A stretch of DNA of 64,000 nt from contig JANBVO010000049.1 in NCBI GenBank assembly GCA_030052745.1, forward strand, positions 62,001-126,000, given 5' to 3'. Made by a program: the position numbers and the translations under genes. Of this stretch, positions 1-11,904 are shown piece after piece. Under the pieces are notes generated by a model. That model saw nothing but the letters and a program-made list of their open reading frames with translations. It was not told where the DNA came from and ran no database searches. How positions within the stretch are numbered: the stretch's first letter is position 1; each line of letters opens with the position of its first letter. This DNA comes from Pleurostoma richardsiae (lineage: Eukaryota; Ascomycota; Sordariomycetes; Calosphaeriales; Pleurostomataceae).

Positions 1-2460
1 TCGCCTTGCCGACGTTAGAGACGAGCGGGAGGAGGATCAGTGCGGCCACCGTGTGGCTGATGAACGTGGCGATGACCAGGATGAGGCTCGCGAAGATGAC
101 GAGCACGCCGTACAGGCTCATACCCTCGACGCGGTCGCTGATGGCTACGGCAAGTGTGTCGAGGAGGCCCGAGGATTTGACCGCCTTGCCGAGGGAGAGG
201 CCGCCCGCCGCAAGGATGATGATCGTCCAGGGAAAGTTGTTGAAGTCCTCCTTGGTGAGGATGCCGACCCCGAAGAACAACACTATGGGGATTATGGCGA
301 TAACGCCCATGTCTCCGAATACGTGCTCAAGCTGATGACTGGCGCACCAGAGACCGATCGTGGCCAGCGTTATGATGGAGACATACCACTGAATTCCGCT
401 GAACTTGTCCTTAACCGGACGGATGGGCACAATCGTCGTGCCTCGCCCGGGCTGGAAAGATACGAGGAGTAAGACCCAGATCAGAGTGATGGAGGCCAAC
501 CCGACGGGGATGGCAATGAAGAACCATTGTCCCCAGGTCGGTGGTGGTTCCATGATACCCATCGCGACCACGTTCTGAGGCGAGGCGATTGGAGACAGCA
601 TACCTCCGACATTTGACGCTAGAGCGATGCCCATGATAACGGCCTTGGACATATTAGAGCCTGCAGGAAGGTTTCGAAGCATTGGCTGCATAGGCTCCGT
701 CAGTAGCTGCTTCATATTGAGCAAGGCATAGATGGGCTCACCTCGATAATAGAGAAGCATAGAACGGGCGCGGCAACGTTGCTGATAAGCATACTTGCGA
801 ACGCGGCGACAAGCATATTCGCAACGAGGACCGTCCGCGGCCGTGTTCCAGCCTTGCTGAGAACAAATGTTGCTATCCTCTTGTCGATCATGCACTTAGA
901 CAGGGCGGCAGCGATGGTAAAACCACCTATCAAGAGCATGATGACCGGAGTCCACATGGCGGAGAATATGTAGGTCGTAGCTGTCTTGGAATCCAGCCTC
1001 GCGTGTGGTGGGTTCTCGTCAAGGACAACCCTGAGGACTACGCAGAGGAATGGCACCATGAGGGAGGTGACGAACAGGGGTATAGCCTTCATGATTGTCA
1101 GCATTCGGAACAGAAGCATGATACCTTAGGGGGTTTGCTCACCTCCGTGGCCCACAACAAACTGACAAAGACCAGCATGGCCAAGCAGTTCTGTTGCTCC
1201 GGCTTCTCCATGATCGGGATGAACAGAAGCGCGAAGAAGATGGCCAATATCACTATAAGGTTGAACATGCCTGAGCTGAAGAGCCAAGTCGGGCATCGGA
1301 AGCGACCGATGGGCGTAGTGATCTCCTTGGTCGGCGGAAGCTGCTCGTCGTCTCCCTGCCGGCGGGTCTTTGCAGGGTCTCCATCTCGCCCCAGCAGAGC
1401 GCGGCCCAGGCTCGCGGCCTCAGCTCTCCGCTCGATGCCGATAAGATCTCTCCAGACGGTATTACGTTCCCATACGACATGCTCTCTCAGATGCGACCGC
1501 AAATCCTTCCTTGCCGCATCGGCGTCACCCTCAGTGACGATATCGGTGTATGCATTCTCGAGTTTGGTGATATTCTCCTCGATGCGCCTCAGGGTGTCAG
1601 GCTGAAAAGGATATGCTGGCTCTACAAACTGTCGCATATAAGGCGTTTTGAGCTGCCGGTCGATGATCTTATCGAACTTCTTGAGGACCTTGCTGAAGCC
1701 AGTCTTGTTTAGCTGGATGTAGGACTTGAGCTCACAAAGCTGGACGTAGAGCGTGACGATCCTCTTCTTCAGCATGACCCCCGAAGAGAACAGGACAGCC
1801 TGTTCCGCATCGTCCCACGTGGTGCTGTTTCTCCTCAAGGACCTTGTCATCTCAGTAGACACAGTCAACTCGGTGGAAGCAAACATGGCACTCGGGATGC
1901 CCTTCCTCTTCCCGGGAAAGCTAGCTCGCCTCTTGCGTGTCAGGGCCGTGGTCTCGTCGCCGTCCTCCTCGCTGTCGTCACCGCCATCTTCAGTAGACGG
2001 TTGGCTGTTCACGCTGGCGCGGCGGGCCTGTGTGTGGTGCGTACCATCGCTTTCCGTGGTTGGAGGACGAAGATGGTCATGTTCGTTGGTCTCGCCGTTC
2101 TCGAAGTCCCCGATGTCTCTCAGCAGGTTGTTGACCTCATCGAGAAGCTCTTGTTCTTTTACGTGGTAGAAGGAATCGATCTTCTCTAGCTCGACGTCGA
2201 GCGCCCGCTTGAATATCTCTTCAGGATCCTCGTTGGCAATGAGGGGCCGCGACTCGGCATCGCCGCCGGTGGCTTGGTGGACGGTCTTCTCTAGCTGATA
2301 TATCCTGCGACATTAACGTCGTCAGCAACTGACTTCATCCCTTGGTGCAAGGGCTAACTAGGGGTTCTGAGACTAACAGCTTCTTGAGGTTGCTGTAGGC
2401 GATGTAATGGCTGCTCCAGTCCGGCACAGCGTTGAACTGGATGCTGTGGGAGAACTTCAT
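1..2460 (-). CDS. SPX-domain low-affinity phosphate transporter (Pho87/Pho90/Pho91 type), C-terminus outside window
   Basis: Exons read on the minus strand are 2460-2378, 2304-1143, 1086-742 and 685 to the window edge; the three introns are 73, 56 and 56 bases, all GT-AG. The protein begins MKFSHSIQFNAVPDWSSHY and continues NLKKLIYQLEKTV, the standard SPX start. Later comes the SPX helix LNKTGFSKVLKKFDK, whose lysines bind inositol pyrophosphates in the family. After about 350 residues a run of membrane helices begins, with ATEAIPLFVTSLMVPFL, SNVAAPVLCFSIIE and SNVGGMLSPIASPQNVVAMG, the signature of the Na/sulfate-DASS anion permease fold. Family members import phosphate at the plasma membrane or export it from the vacuole (Pho91); the sequence does not decide which. 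Between the SPX halves lies an acidic, Ser-rich linker. The last exon is open to base 1, so the final helices are missing. The family call is firm. Confidence 0.93.
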
Positions 2461-3712
2461 CTCGTCCTGCTGCTCGAGCCAGCGGCGCTTTGCTGCCCTC
2501 TTGGCCTCGCGGTAGAGCTGCCCGGCCTGCGTGTCCTGGCGGTTGCGGATGCGGGAGTAGTCTGCTAGCTCGTACTGCTCGGCGCTGCCTGCTGGCGGAG
2601 TGTGCGAATGTCTGCGGACCGAGCTCCCTCCCCTCTCCAGAGGGCCTGCGGTGGTGCGTTGAGCTGCGAGAGACGTGGTGGCTGGCCGTGGACGCGCGCC
2701 GTGGACGGAGGAGGGATTCTGCGCAGAGATTGAGGGCGGTATGGTGAAATCTATTGCCTCATCGGCGGGCCGCCGGTTCAGTGCCGTCTGGTTCCCTGGA
2801 ACTGGAGACTCTGGGCCGTCATCGCCATTCGTGGCTCGATGCTGGCGAGAGCAGGCTGCCCCTAAAGCGCTCTAGCGTCACGCTTAGGGTGTTGCTTGAC
2901 AAACGCACCCAGGCTTGGCCAGCCAGACAGGCGGGTCGGAGCCGGCACGGTGCCGCGCCAGTTCTGTTGCATACACGCCTACCGTGGTGATACACAGAAT
3001 TTCCAGAAGCCGCTTCGATCCAATAAGCGATGCTGACATCCCATCTGCTTCAGGCACATCGATGTTATCACTGGTTCTTTTCTCGCCGTCCCTGGTGATG
3101 CGTGAATATTCGGACCACAGCGAAACCTTGACAACGCCAACACCAGGGTTGAGCAATATTCGACATGAGAACAAATTATGGCTTTAGAAGATGATATATA
3201 TCCTGCTGACTCGGAATTGGTGTCCATCACGGTCTTTCGAAGGGTTATATCTAACCAAAGGCCCCCTCCTCCAGATGGAGCAGTCCTGTTGAGCTCAAGC
3301 GAGTCCCGACTTCAACGATGCCATTCCGGAACAGGTGTAAGGCCAGGTTCCCCGATTCGACCCTGGTTTTCGACGTGTTCTCTCATCCTCTCTCAGACAC
3401 AGGGCGGACGGTGGTTTGGGCTCCCACCTATCAGGTCAACCTTAATGCTCTGCTGAGCTGCTTCTTCCACCCTGAAAGATACATGGCAGCCTGTCCATGC
3501 CCTTAAAGCGGCGAGTGCCAGCGCGAGAGGAGGATAAGGAGGAGGCCTCGTCCCCCTTCTCTCCTCTCCTCACTCCTTTACCACCCTGCTCCAACCCTTT
3601 TCTCCTCGCTCCGAGATTTTACACCATCCCCCAACACAACACCATCGACCAATCAGCTACATCTATTCCTTCAGATCCAGCCTTGTTTTTCTTGCCGCTT
3701 TACGACTACAAC
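2461..3712. other. Divergent intergenic region
   Basis: This is the shared upstream region of the phosphate transporter (minus) and the C2H2 gene (plus). No open frame here looks conserved. A pyrimidine-rich stretch at about 3540-3640 just before the C2H2 start is typical of a fungal leader. Confidence 0.6.
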
Positions 3713-4976
3713 ATGTCCGACTACATTCCCAATGCATTTCCTCTGCTCGATCATACGGCCAGCGAAGACATGACCTACTTCGACATTGCTATGTTTGGCA
3801 TGCAGGATGCCGCCAGCACTTGGGTGCCAGGCCAGGATCATGCTCCGACTGGCGATTGGCCGCCTCATGACAGCTCAACCTTGTGAGGCGCTCTTTTTTT
3901 TTTTACTGACCCTTAGAAACAGGGTGTCAATCCACCGCACGCAACCCAAATCCGGTTCCCTAAGTCATCCATTGGAAAGATCATACCAACATGACAATCT
4001 CACGTTGCCCATGCCTCTCATTGACGTTGGTCTCCTTGACACATCTGCCCCTAAAGGAATTGTAATCAACCCTCAACCACAGACCCCGGAGCATGCTCGT
4101 TCCTTGCTTCATGGGCGCTGTACTTGTGTGCAATGTCTGGAAGAGTTCCGTAGTGATAGTGCACTACGAAACCATGCGAATCAAACCCAGCACAGCCCCT
4201 TCGCGTGCACATGTGGCCAGACCTTCGCCAGGCCAGATGTCCTGAAAAGACATATAACCTCTCTAGAGAAGGGGACGCCGCAGTATCCATGTTCATACTG
4301 CAAGAAGCGTGGAGGAAAGAATGGTTTCTCACGTCGCGATCACTTGATCCAGCATATCCGGGGCCACCACAAGTTGGATGCCGAAGAAAAGCTTGCGGAA
4401 CTTGGTACCCGTCAGACCAGGACTTGGTACAGGCCGGTGTGCCCTCATGAGGGATGCGAGTTCCACAGAGACGAATCATACTCGTGCCTGCCTCTTTACG
4501 ATCAGGAGAAAGCCAAGCCATTCCAGAACCGGACCGAATACACGAAGCACATGAGAGAAGTGCACAACGAGACACCGTTTCCTTGCAGCGTCCCCGGATG
4601 CGAAAGGGTCGGCGCAAAGGGATATGTCCGGGAAAAGGACCTCATGCGTCATCACAACAATGAGCACGCAGATGATAATCCCTATATTCCTCAGTCTCGC
4701 GACCTTTTGAAGTCATGCCCGCAGGGTTGCGGGAAAATGCTCACACCAAACACGCTTTCCGAGCACATCCGATATTACTGCACACGCTTGGATCCATGTC
4801 CTGAAGGATGTGGGCATCGTCTACGTCCAACAAACATCACATCGCATTTGGAGTGGATGTGCCCGAATACCAAGATAGCATGCCCGAGTGGTTGCGGTTA
4901 CGTGGATAACAGAAAACGCTTCGCATGGTATCATAACGATAGCTGCAAGGGATCCAACGGGCCATCGTTTATCTGA
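3713..4976 (+). CDS. C2H2-type zinc finger protein, 407 aa
   Basis: Two exons, 3713-3882 and 3923-4976. The 40-base intron is short but has a GTGAGG donor, a CTGAC branch site and a CAG acceptor, and it restores frame. The first 57 residues are acidic and aromatic (MSDYIPNAFPLLDHTASED). From about residue 130 there are repeated Cys/His pairs: CVQCLEEF..H..H, FACTCGQTFARPDVLKRH, YPCSYCKKRG..HLIQHIRGHH, CPHEGCEFHRD..HMREVH and FPCSVPGCERVG..HHNNEH. These are followed by four CPxGCG-type knuckles near the C-terminus that resemble TRAF-like fingers. A nucleic-acid-binding or regulatory role is inferred from the fingers; no specific orthologue is recognised. The FACxCG...ELGT block is shared with the regulator at 14270-17030. 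A start further upstream in the same frame (3497) is not an ATG, and 3713 is the first ATG. Confidence 0.8.
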
Positions 4977-5722
4977 AGACGGCCGCTAAAGTGCACTCGG
5001 GTGGACACATTTGTTGGTCATGTTGTCTTAACTCCTGGGCTTGGATTTCACCAAGGTCGCCAGCTCGGTGGCGGGGGCACGGGTCCGGTTGTGGTATGCC
5101 TTTGTCAGAGTGAAGAATCTGTTTGGCTGGTACTAACGATGTTGATGACCATATCTTTAGCATCGCAGGGCTTTATCGCTTTTTATTTCAATTTTCTCTC
5201 TCTTTGCCTTTGCCTTCTTTCACAGTCTCCTATCTCGCCACGCCTGTGTACGGTTCGGCTATACTCCTATTTCCTTCCTCACCCCAAGTCGTTCGTTCAG
5301 CTTATATACCTACCTAGGTAGATTACCTCGGAAAAAAAACCCACACTCGTTTAAAAGATGCCTCTCCTACTGCATATGATGGCTTCGCCTCGAAGGCCCC
5401 TGATGACCTCGAACTACGGCTTCGAAGAGACAGACATGTCGTTACACACAGCAGCACCACAAAGAATCCCTCAAGGACCAGTAGTGAGACCCGGACGCTA
5501 CCATCCGGGATTATCATTCAGTAATTAAGCCATTATCCTCATAAGTGATTGACCCTCCAAACCAAGCGTCCTGTGCCCAGGGTGGGTATATAAGCCTTCT
5601 GCGAAAAACCCGTGACAAAAAGGAGAAACGCCCCGGCCCCGTCCGGCCGAGGCTTTGCTGTTCATGCAATGACGCCTCATCCCTGCCCTTCCTCGAAGGT
5701 GTCGACAAAGGTCCACACACTC
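4977..5722. other. Convergent intergenic region with one TACCTAGGTA site
   Basis: The 3' ends of the C2H2 gene and the Gag1-like gene face each other here. One copy of the palindromic motif TACCTAGGTA lies at 5311-5320. No gene is supported. Confidence 0.6.
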
Positions 5723-8046
5723 TCAATGCCCCGCGTTTCCACCGCTCACAGCCGTCCCGCCAGGGGCCGCAGGGCCATGGCCGTGCCCCAGGCTCAGCAC
5801 CTTCTGCAGACTCCTCCGGATGCCCTCACCGTGCGGCTCGCCTCCGCCGGAGGCTGTGGCCCCACCGCTCTTGGCCGCCAGGAACCCGAAGCTCATGCGG
5901 CGGGCGGTCGTCCCCGGCGACGGCAGCGCCGCCGCCGCCTTCGCCTCGCGCTGCTGCTGCTGCTCCTTCTTCTTGCGCCTGACAGCGACGACGGCCTGCA
6001 CCTCGGCGGGGCGCGGCGGCCACTCGCCGTCGCGCTTCCAGCCGGAGACGCAGGCGCGCACGGTGTCGGCGAGGTTGATGGGGCAGGAGGGCTGCATGCC
6101 GTTGACGACGACCTTGTCGTAGATGGAGACGTACAGGGCGGGCGTGATGGAGGCGCGCATGGGGTTCTGCGGGGGAAGGAGAGGCGGCGGGATGGGGAGG
6201 AGGGTCTCGACGGGGAGGTCTCTGTGCGCGGTGGAGTCCCGCGTGGTCTTGGGGGACAGCGAAGAGGAGGCGCTGTCGTTCCCGGTGGTGGGAGCGGTGG
6301 AGACGTCGCCTTGCTGAGAGTGCGTGGAGTGCTGGGACGTGCTGGTCGTCACTGGTGAGAGGGATGCGATTCCCGTGGGAGAGTGGGTCGATGTTGGTGA
6401 CAAGGGATGTGAGGTCGAGTTGGTCGTTGAGTGAGAACGAGTCCGCCAGAAGAGGGCTCGGCGAGATGGCGTTGGTGAGGAGGGCGACATGGGCTTCGGC
6501 CGAACCCGCACCGTGCGTGCCTCGGTCCAGGCGTTCCTCCGGGCCTCGAAGCACGCGAGCCCCTGATTCCATGCCATCTCCTTGCGGACGTCTCTCCGCC
6601 GGCGGGCTTTCCTTGCCATTGACGACGCCTTGACGGCCGCGCCAATTGAGTCCGGGTTGTCAAATCTGAAGGGAGAGGGGCATGTCTGGGGCTCCTCCTC
6701 CTCGTCGGACGACAGGTCTGATACCCATTCTGCACGCGGGCGGTAGTGCACGTCGTCTTCGGAGACAGAGCTGTATACCGACTCGGTTTCTGAGTCGGCC
6801 TCCGCTCCCGAGTCCTCGATTGCCACGTCGTCATCGTCCGACGCGGTAGAGGGTACGTCTTCGGGTACGACCTCGGTGGTAACTTCTAGGAAACCTTCGA
6901 TATCTTCATTGGGGGTTTCTACTGATGCGGGGGCCGGGGTAACGGCTGCGGGCGCAGGCTCCGTCACAGATGGCCATTGGAAATCCCAGTCGGTGCGGAC
7001 CTTCTCAGCGAGGTAGCGCTTAACAGCCTCCTTCTGCTTGGCCTTGTCCCTGCTAACGAGGTCCGCGTCGATGTCTGGGTGTAGAGATAGGGGGGTGGGC
7101 TGGGGCTGCGAGTGGCGCAGCCGGGACAGCGGTGACCTCGGCGACCTGTATAAGTCGGAGAAGATCATCTTTGCTGTAGATGATGAATTTGATGCGTGGT
7201 ACTGGGTCGGAGGAGAGCTGGGTTCAACAGCGGAGTTCGAGCCGCGGCTCTCGCGTGACGGAGGCGAACTTATATAGAACGGCGCGGGGTGCGGGGAGGT
7301 GGTGGGGAGCTGAGTCCCGGTCTGGGCTGCAGGTGGTAGCAGCGGTGGTATGATGGCAGTTGTTGCAGCAGCGGCACCACCAGCAGCTGGACGACGCCGG
7401 TTAGCTGAGCTCAGATGCCACCGCTTCACCAGACAGCGAATGCCCTTTGTCCCTCGGCTGTTTCTTCCTTGTTGTGCATGAAACTGAATGAATATTTTTT
7501 GAAGTGTGACAAGAATGCAGCTTTTCGCTCTCTTCTTGCTGGGTGAAAAGCTCTGTATGAATGAGGAGCGAGCTAGAGGGGAGTCTTGTACCAGAAGAGA
7601 ATGCGCCTGTGCAACGAGGCAAAAGCAGCCTCTAACAGGAATCGGTTCGACGAGGGAGCAGATCCTTTAGGTCCCAACCTCGTGGCGGACGGTGAGGTGT
7701 AGTAGTGCCGAAGGGAAAGAGGAGAAAGCGGAGGAGACTTTTTATTCAGAACAAGGCAAGGAAGCCACAAAAGCCTCCGGGTGGACACTCGAAAGTCTAG
7801 ACGGGGGACAGTTGCAGGGCCAGGGGCCGGGGGCGAGGGTGCAAGGCGAGCTAACAAGAGACAAAGGCAAAGACAGCGCGGGCGGGAGAACGGGAGCAGA
7901 AGAGACTAAAAAACTTGAAGTTCGAGATATTAGGGGCACTTACCGGCCGGAGGATCCTGCTTCATGGACGCGCCGCCGTTGATCATGGCGCCGTCGCTGG
8001 TGACAGACGGTGTCCCTGTGCCACGGCTAGTGACTGGTGAAGGCAT
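5723..8046 (-). CDS. Gag1-like clamp-domain (DUF4050) protein
   Basis: The safe core is 7168-5723 (ATG at 7168), which begins MIFSDLYRSPRSPLSRLRHS and contains DKAKQKEAVKRYLAEKVRTD. Its conserved C-terminal block is SITPALYVSIYDKVVVNG, followed by CPINLADTVRACVSGWKRDG. I recall this block as the DUF4050/Gag1-like domain; its function in filamentous fungi is not established. The open frame runs upstream of 7168 without an ATG. A likely first exon at 8046-7944 (MPSPVTSRGTGTPSVTSDGA...) has a perfect GTAAGT donor. It joins in phase to an acceptor at 7388-7387 that is preceded by a CTAAC branch site, giving 588 residues and a 557-base intron. That exon is inferred, with about even confidence; the core is solid. 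The middle is Ser/Pro-rich and acidic, probably disordered, and the tail is Ala/Gly-rich. Confidence 0.75.
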
Positions 8047-9775
8047 CGAGATGTGCGTCGTCGGTGTTAGTGCCAGTCAGCGACGGCAGTGAGCAGGGCC
8101 TTCTTCTTCTCGCCCCAACCCGGTCAGAGATCGACAAGCCACCACCGCTTGCTTGCAGGGCCTGCTTCCCAGCCAGCCAGCTTGATTTGTCGCTTGGCAA
8201 TGATGGCTTGAGGTGGTACCGCAAACGTGCGGTGTAGTGTAGTGTGGTGTACTCCGTACGGCCCTGACTGTGATGTACCGCGGCGGGGTCCGACAGCAGC
8301 AGCGGCGGTCGTCCTCTGGATCTTTCGATCTTGTCTGCCAGTGCAGCAATATCCCAATTCCCGAAATGGACACCTGCTGCAGAATGCAGATACGGGTGCT
8401 CAGCTGGTGCATCCGCTTCGCCAGGCGAACTAGTATGAGCTTTTTTTTCTGTGTCTCTATCTGTGTGGCCGGCCGGGGCCTCAAACACCAACGAATCAAC
8501 GGGCCAACTGACTCTCTAGCTCTGAGCGCGATTGGCCTGAGTCGCTGCGACCTTCTCCATTTTGGATGTACTCCCTCGATTCCGTAGCTGCGATTGGTAC
8601 TCCGTACAATAGGTACGTACCCATGAATAGCCTACCAGCCTACCAAGGGAGGTGGGCGTGGTGGCACAGATCAAGATGCGGGTCGAGCAGAGAGGAGAGG
8701 CTTGAGAGGCTGGACTGGTAGGCGAGGCCGCAACTGAACGCGGTGTTCCGTACAGTAGCTAAGTACCTAGGTACGTACTGCGTACAGAAAGAGGAACCGG
8801 GGCAGAAACGGGGAAGCGGGCGATGGAGGCTTGATCGAGGCGGGCAGATGCAGACTCTCCCAAGCGAAAACCCCACCGAGTCGTGTGACAGGCGTAGCCA
8901 CTCGCAGCCACTCATAGCCACTCACCATCATGCACGTCTTGACCTCCAGAACCTCCAGTGTGTGCAGTAGAATGGCAGGGTGGCAGAATGGCTGCATGAC
9001 CGACCAGAAATCCCCGTACTCCTGGAACTACTAGTGTACCAGTGCTCTAGCTCCGTCCTCTACTCCGTACGAGCATTGTGATCGGGTCCCAAGACTCTTC
9101 CAATCTTATTCAGGTTCGTTTTCCATTTCACATTCAGGCGCCCTCTCCCGCCGCCCGCCTCGCTACTCCTCGATTCCCCCTGGCTCTGGCTCGCCATCAC
9201 TCCATTTTAGCTCGCCCATCACCGCTTCACTGGCTCACATGGTCGGTTTCCCGGCAGCAGCACCCTTTATCGCGGTTCTCTGCCTGCTTATTGGTGATAC
9301 GGGATTTCCCTGTCCGTTCCTTCCCGTCCTCCCCTCCGCCAGTTCGTCGATTTCCGGAACCCCTGTCCGCTCGATTATGATTCTGACCTCATCCTGCGGG
9401 TTCGTGTCAGGAAGTGAGGCAAGGCCACCATTGCATGACGGTGGCGCGTTTGCCAGTTCTTCCACATCCTCGATGCCGAGGCACAGTCGGCTCCGTTTGC
9501 GCTGTCACCTGACATCACTCGATGCCCACCGCTCAGTCACGATCTGGCAAGTGCCTGTCGGCTGCAGTCAGCTGACTGCGAGCGGGCAGTCACGGGAGGC
9601 AGGTGCCCAGCACAGTCAGGAGAGAAATCAGTATACGAGATAGCAATCTGAACCTATGGAAATCACTTTTGGTAGACGGCCTCAGTCTCCCTCACCACCA
9701 TCACCTGCTTCTTTACCTGCGCACTTCCCGTTCCTCGCCTTGCCTTCTGAAGTCTTCAGCTAGCGACATGTTCCG
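8047..9775. other. Long upstream region rich in TACTCCGTA motifs
   Basis: No conserved open frame was found in 1.7 kb. The motif TACTCCGTA occurs at 8250, 8598 and 9061, and a combined GTACCTAGGTACGTAC-like palindrome lies at about 8762-8780. The stretch 9120-9240 is C/T-rich. It is probably promoter and leader of the Gag1-like gene plus the 3' flank of the next gene. Confidence 0.5.
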
Positions 9776-11308
9776 TTAGTATGTCCCCGCGCCGTCCGGC
9801 ATCCCGTGCGGCACCCCGGGTCTCGGCCTGGCCAGCCCGCCGTCGGGCGCTCTCCTCTTCGCCATTCCAGGCAAGCAATGTGCCTGCTGCCCGTGGTTCG
9901 GCCCTTGAGCCTGCATCGTCGTAGATCCGCCGGTGCTGAAATATGATGAAGTCATGACGGCACTGCTAAATCCGTTGGATGGCACTGGGGCTGCGCGAGC
10001 TGCAGGAGCCTGCTGTTGAATCCTGCGAGACAATGGGTTTGCGCCATAAGAGGATCCTACGCCAACGTTGCCGCTCCGGTTGAAGATGTGCGGGCCGGTT
10101 TGTGCCGGAGAGTGGAGGCATGGAGCATGGCTTGCGAGAGCGGTCATGTCCATGGCCGCCATAGGTGAAGGTGCAGATGCGTACAGCTGACCTAGACCTG
10201 TACCTCGACCTGGAGCTTTGAGTGCCACAAGGTCAAACCCTTCCGCGCCAAAGACAAGGCCATAACCGTACTGCCGATACCAAGAGACGCGTTTTCCCTC
10301 ATATTCTCCATAGAGCCTGATGTCCTCCAAGTGGTTGATCAAGCAAGCCTCGAGGCTGCGGAACAGACGGTGGCCTTGCCACTGTGACATGTACTGCAGC
10401 CGGGACACGAACGACAGTAGCTCGGCATCCGGGCGGATAAGAGGGGATGTCAAATGGACGCTTTTCTCTACCTCGCTCATGATCTCGTCTAGATCCGAGA
10501 CCATCGTCTGACCCACAGAGCCTTCTAAAGTTCGATTTAGCATCTGCACGGCCGGTTCGTAGCACAGCTGTATGTGCTGGCTTTTCTGCATCTTCCAAAG
10601 CTTGACGCGTCCGGTGTGCTCCGTCAGCGCCGCGAGCCCGAGCCTAGGGAAATACGCGGGCTTATTCGTCTCGAGAGCCTCGACTTCGTTGTTCTCCCCA
10701 AGCAGCGCCCTGCTGGTGGGTAGCGCCTGGGTTAGATCTGCTTGGAGAAGCGGAGCAGCGGCTTGGGGCCGAGAGGTCTTGAATTCATCTGAAGGGACGT
10801 TGATGCCGAGACCGTCGGAAACGGGTTTCTTCTGGTCTCGCTGGTTCTCAGCGGCGCTCACTGGTGGTGATGCGGCGAGGTAGAGATCCGTCTGACTGTC
10901 GAAAGTCGCGACGCTGCTTCCCGTGGCAGCGAAAGCCGAGCTCGAGGAGTTCCAAATAGCGACCCTTTGAGCCTCGCCGCGCGGAACCCCATCGTCGTTA
11001 ATCTGCTGAGAGCTCTGCATGCCTTCCACACCGTCCGCCTCACCCGTGGCTGATTTGGGATCCTCTATGAATTCATCAAAAACCGAGAAGCTGCCAATGG
11101 GTTCGGCTCCCCACATTGAGTCTTCAAGTCCGCCGGTTCCCTCTTGTTGGAGTGAGTCCGAAATCGAGTCGATCGGCTCACTACCACTACTGGAGTGGTT
11201 AATGATAGTCTCGGCGAAGTGGCCGTCAAGCATGCCGGGGTCACAGCTGTCAAATCCGAAGGGATCGTTGCTCTCGGGGAGGGTGGTGTGCAAAGAATTC
11301 AGAGACAT
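9776..11308 (-). CDS. Orphan protein, 510 aa, function unknown
   Basis: A single exon starts at an ATG at 11308 (MSLNSLHTTLPESNDPFGFD). I do not recognise the family. The first about 200 residues are acidic and Ser/Thr/Gln-rich without predicted structure. A compact central block of about 130 residues, from about residue 235 (HIQLCYEPAVQMLNRTLEGS to RVSWYRQYGYGLVFGAEGFD), has the mixed hydrophobic pattern of a folded helical domain. The last about 120 residues are Pro/Ala/Gly-rich. This is the layout of many fungal nuclear regulators, but no DNA-binding motif is visible. Continuous reading frame and codon choice support a real gene. It lies upstream of, and in the same direction as, the Gag1-like gene. 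Confidence 0.6.
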   Translation of the reverse strand: MSLNSLHTTLPESNDPFGFDSCDPGMLDGHFAETIINHSSSGSEPIDSISDSLQQEGTGGLEDSMWGAEPIGSFSVFDEFIEDPKSATGEADGVEGMQSSQQINDDGVPRGEAQRVAIWNSSSSAFAATGSSVATFDSQTDLYLAASPPVSAAENQRDQKKPVSDGLGINVPSDEFKTSRPQAAAPLLQADLTQALPTSRALLGENNEVEALETNKPAYFPRLGLAALTEHTGRVKLWKMQKSQHIQLCYEPAVQMLNRTLEGSVGQTMVSDLDEIMSEVEKSVHLTSPLIRPDAELLSFVSRLQYMSQWQGHRLFRSLEACLINHLEDIRLYGEYEGKRVSWYRQYGYGLVFGAEGFDLVALKAPGRGTGLGQLYASAPSPMAAMDMTALASHAPCLHSPAQTGPHIFNRSGNVGVGSSYGANPLSRRIQQQAPAARAAPVPSNGFSSAVMTSSYFSTGGSTTMQAQGPNHGQQAHCLPGMAKRRAPDGGLARPRPGVPHGMPDGAGTY

Positions 11309-11904
11309 CTTCTTGACTTTTGTTGGTGGTATCAGTATTGTGGTGCTGTTGTCTCAATGGTTTGCAAGGGAAAACTCGAGGGTATAAGGGTATTTGGTTG
11401 CTGAAACTCCAAGAAGCTGAGAAAACCGGAAGATTGATGGGATAGCACAGGTTCGTGAAGATGCATGCACATATATATGTTTGCACAGAGACCTATCTCC
11501 GGTACATATTGTGGCTTGCCCGCCGCAGAGTTGTCGATGAAAGGATATTGGGCAGCTTCGGAGAAAGCTCGAATAAGCTTCTGGAGACAGCCAGCATGAG
11601 AAAGGGGCTAGCAGGCCGCGAGACAGAACACGTTCCCATGGAAGCGATTGCAGACTCGAGATTCAGGTCTACCAAAACTTCCTCCGCATCGTGGACGCAA
11701 TCTTGCAAGAGCAAGTGAATTCTTCCTCCGGCCAGGAACGCCTCTCCTGCAGGTCCGCGATGGGACACTATCTCGCGATTTCTCGACTTCAAGCTACTAT
11801 ATATTCTCAAAGACTAAGACCGGAGATAGCAGTCCTACTCCGCTTCGACAGCCATGCCCCTGCCAGGTCTGGGGCGAGCATGCTCTCGTGGCTGAGCAGC
11901 AGCC
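11309..11904. other. Intergenic region between two minus-strand genes
   Basis: This stretch is the promoter and leader of the orphan gene and the 3' flank of the DUF7580 gene. No feature is supported. Confidence 0.6.

Noticed and set aside
5612-6572. Open frames overlapping the Gag1-like gene in other frames
   Set aside because: Low-complexity shadows; only the minus frame 7168-5723 carries conserved sequence.
7269-7276. TATATAAG as a TATA box for the Gag1-like gene
   Set aside because: Not rejected outright, but not listed as a promoter because the phase-matched upstream exon would make this stretch coding (FYISS).
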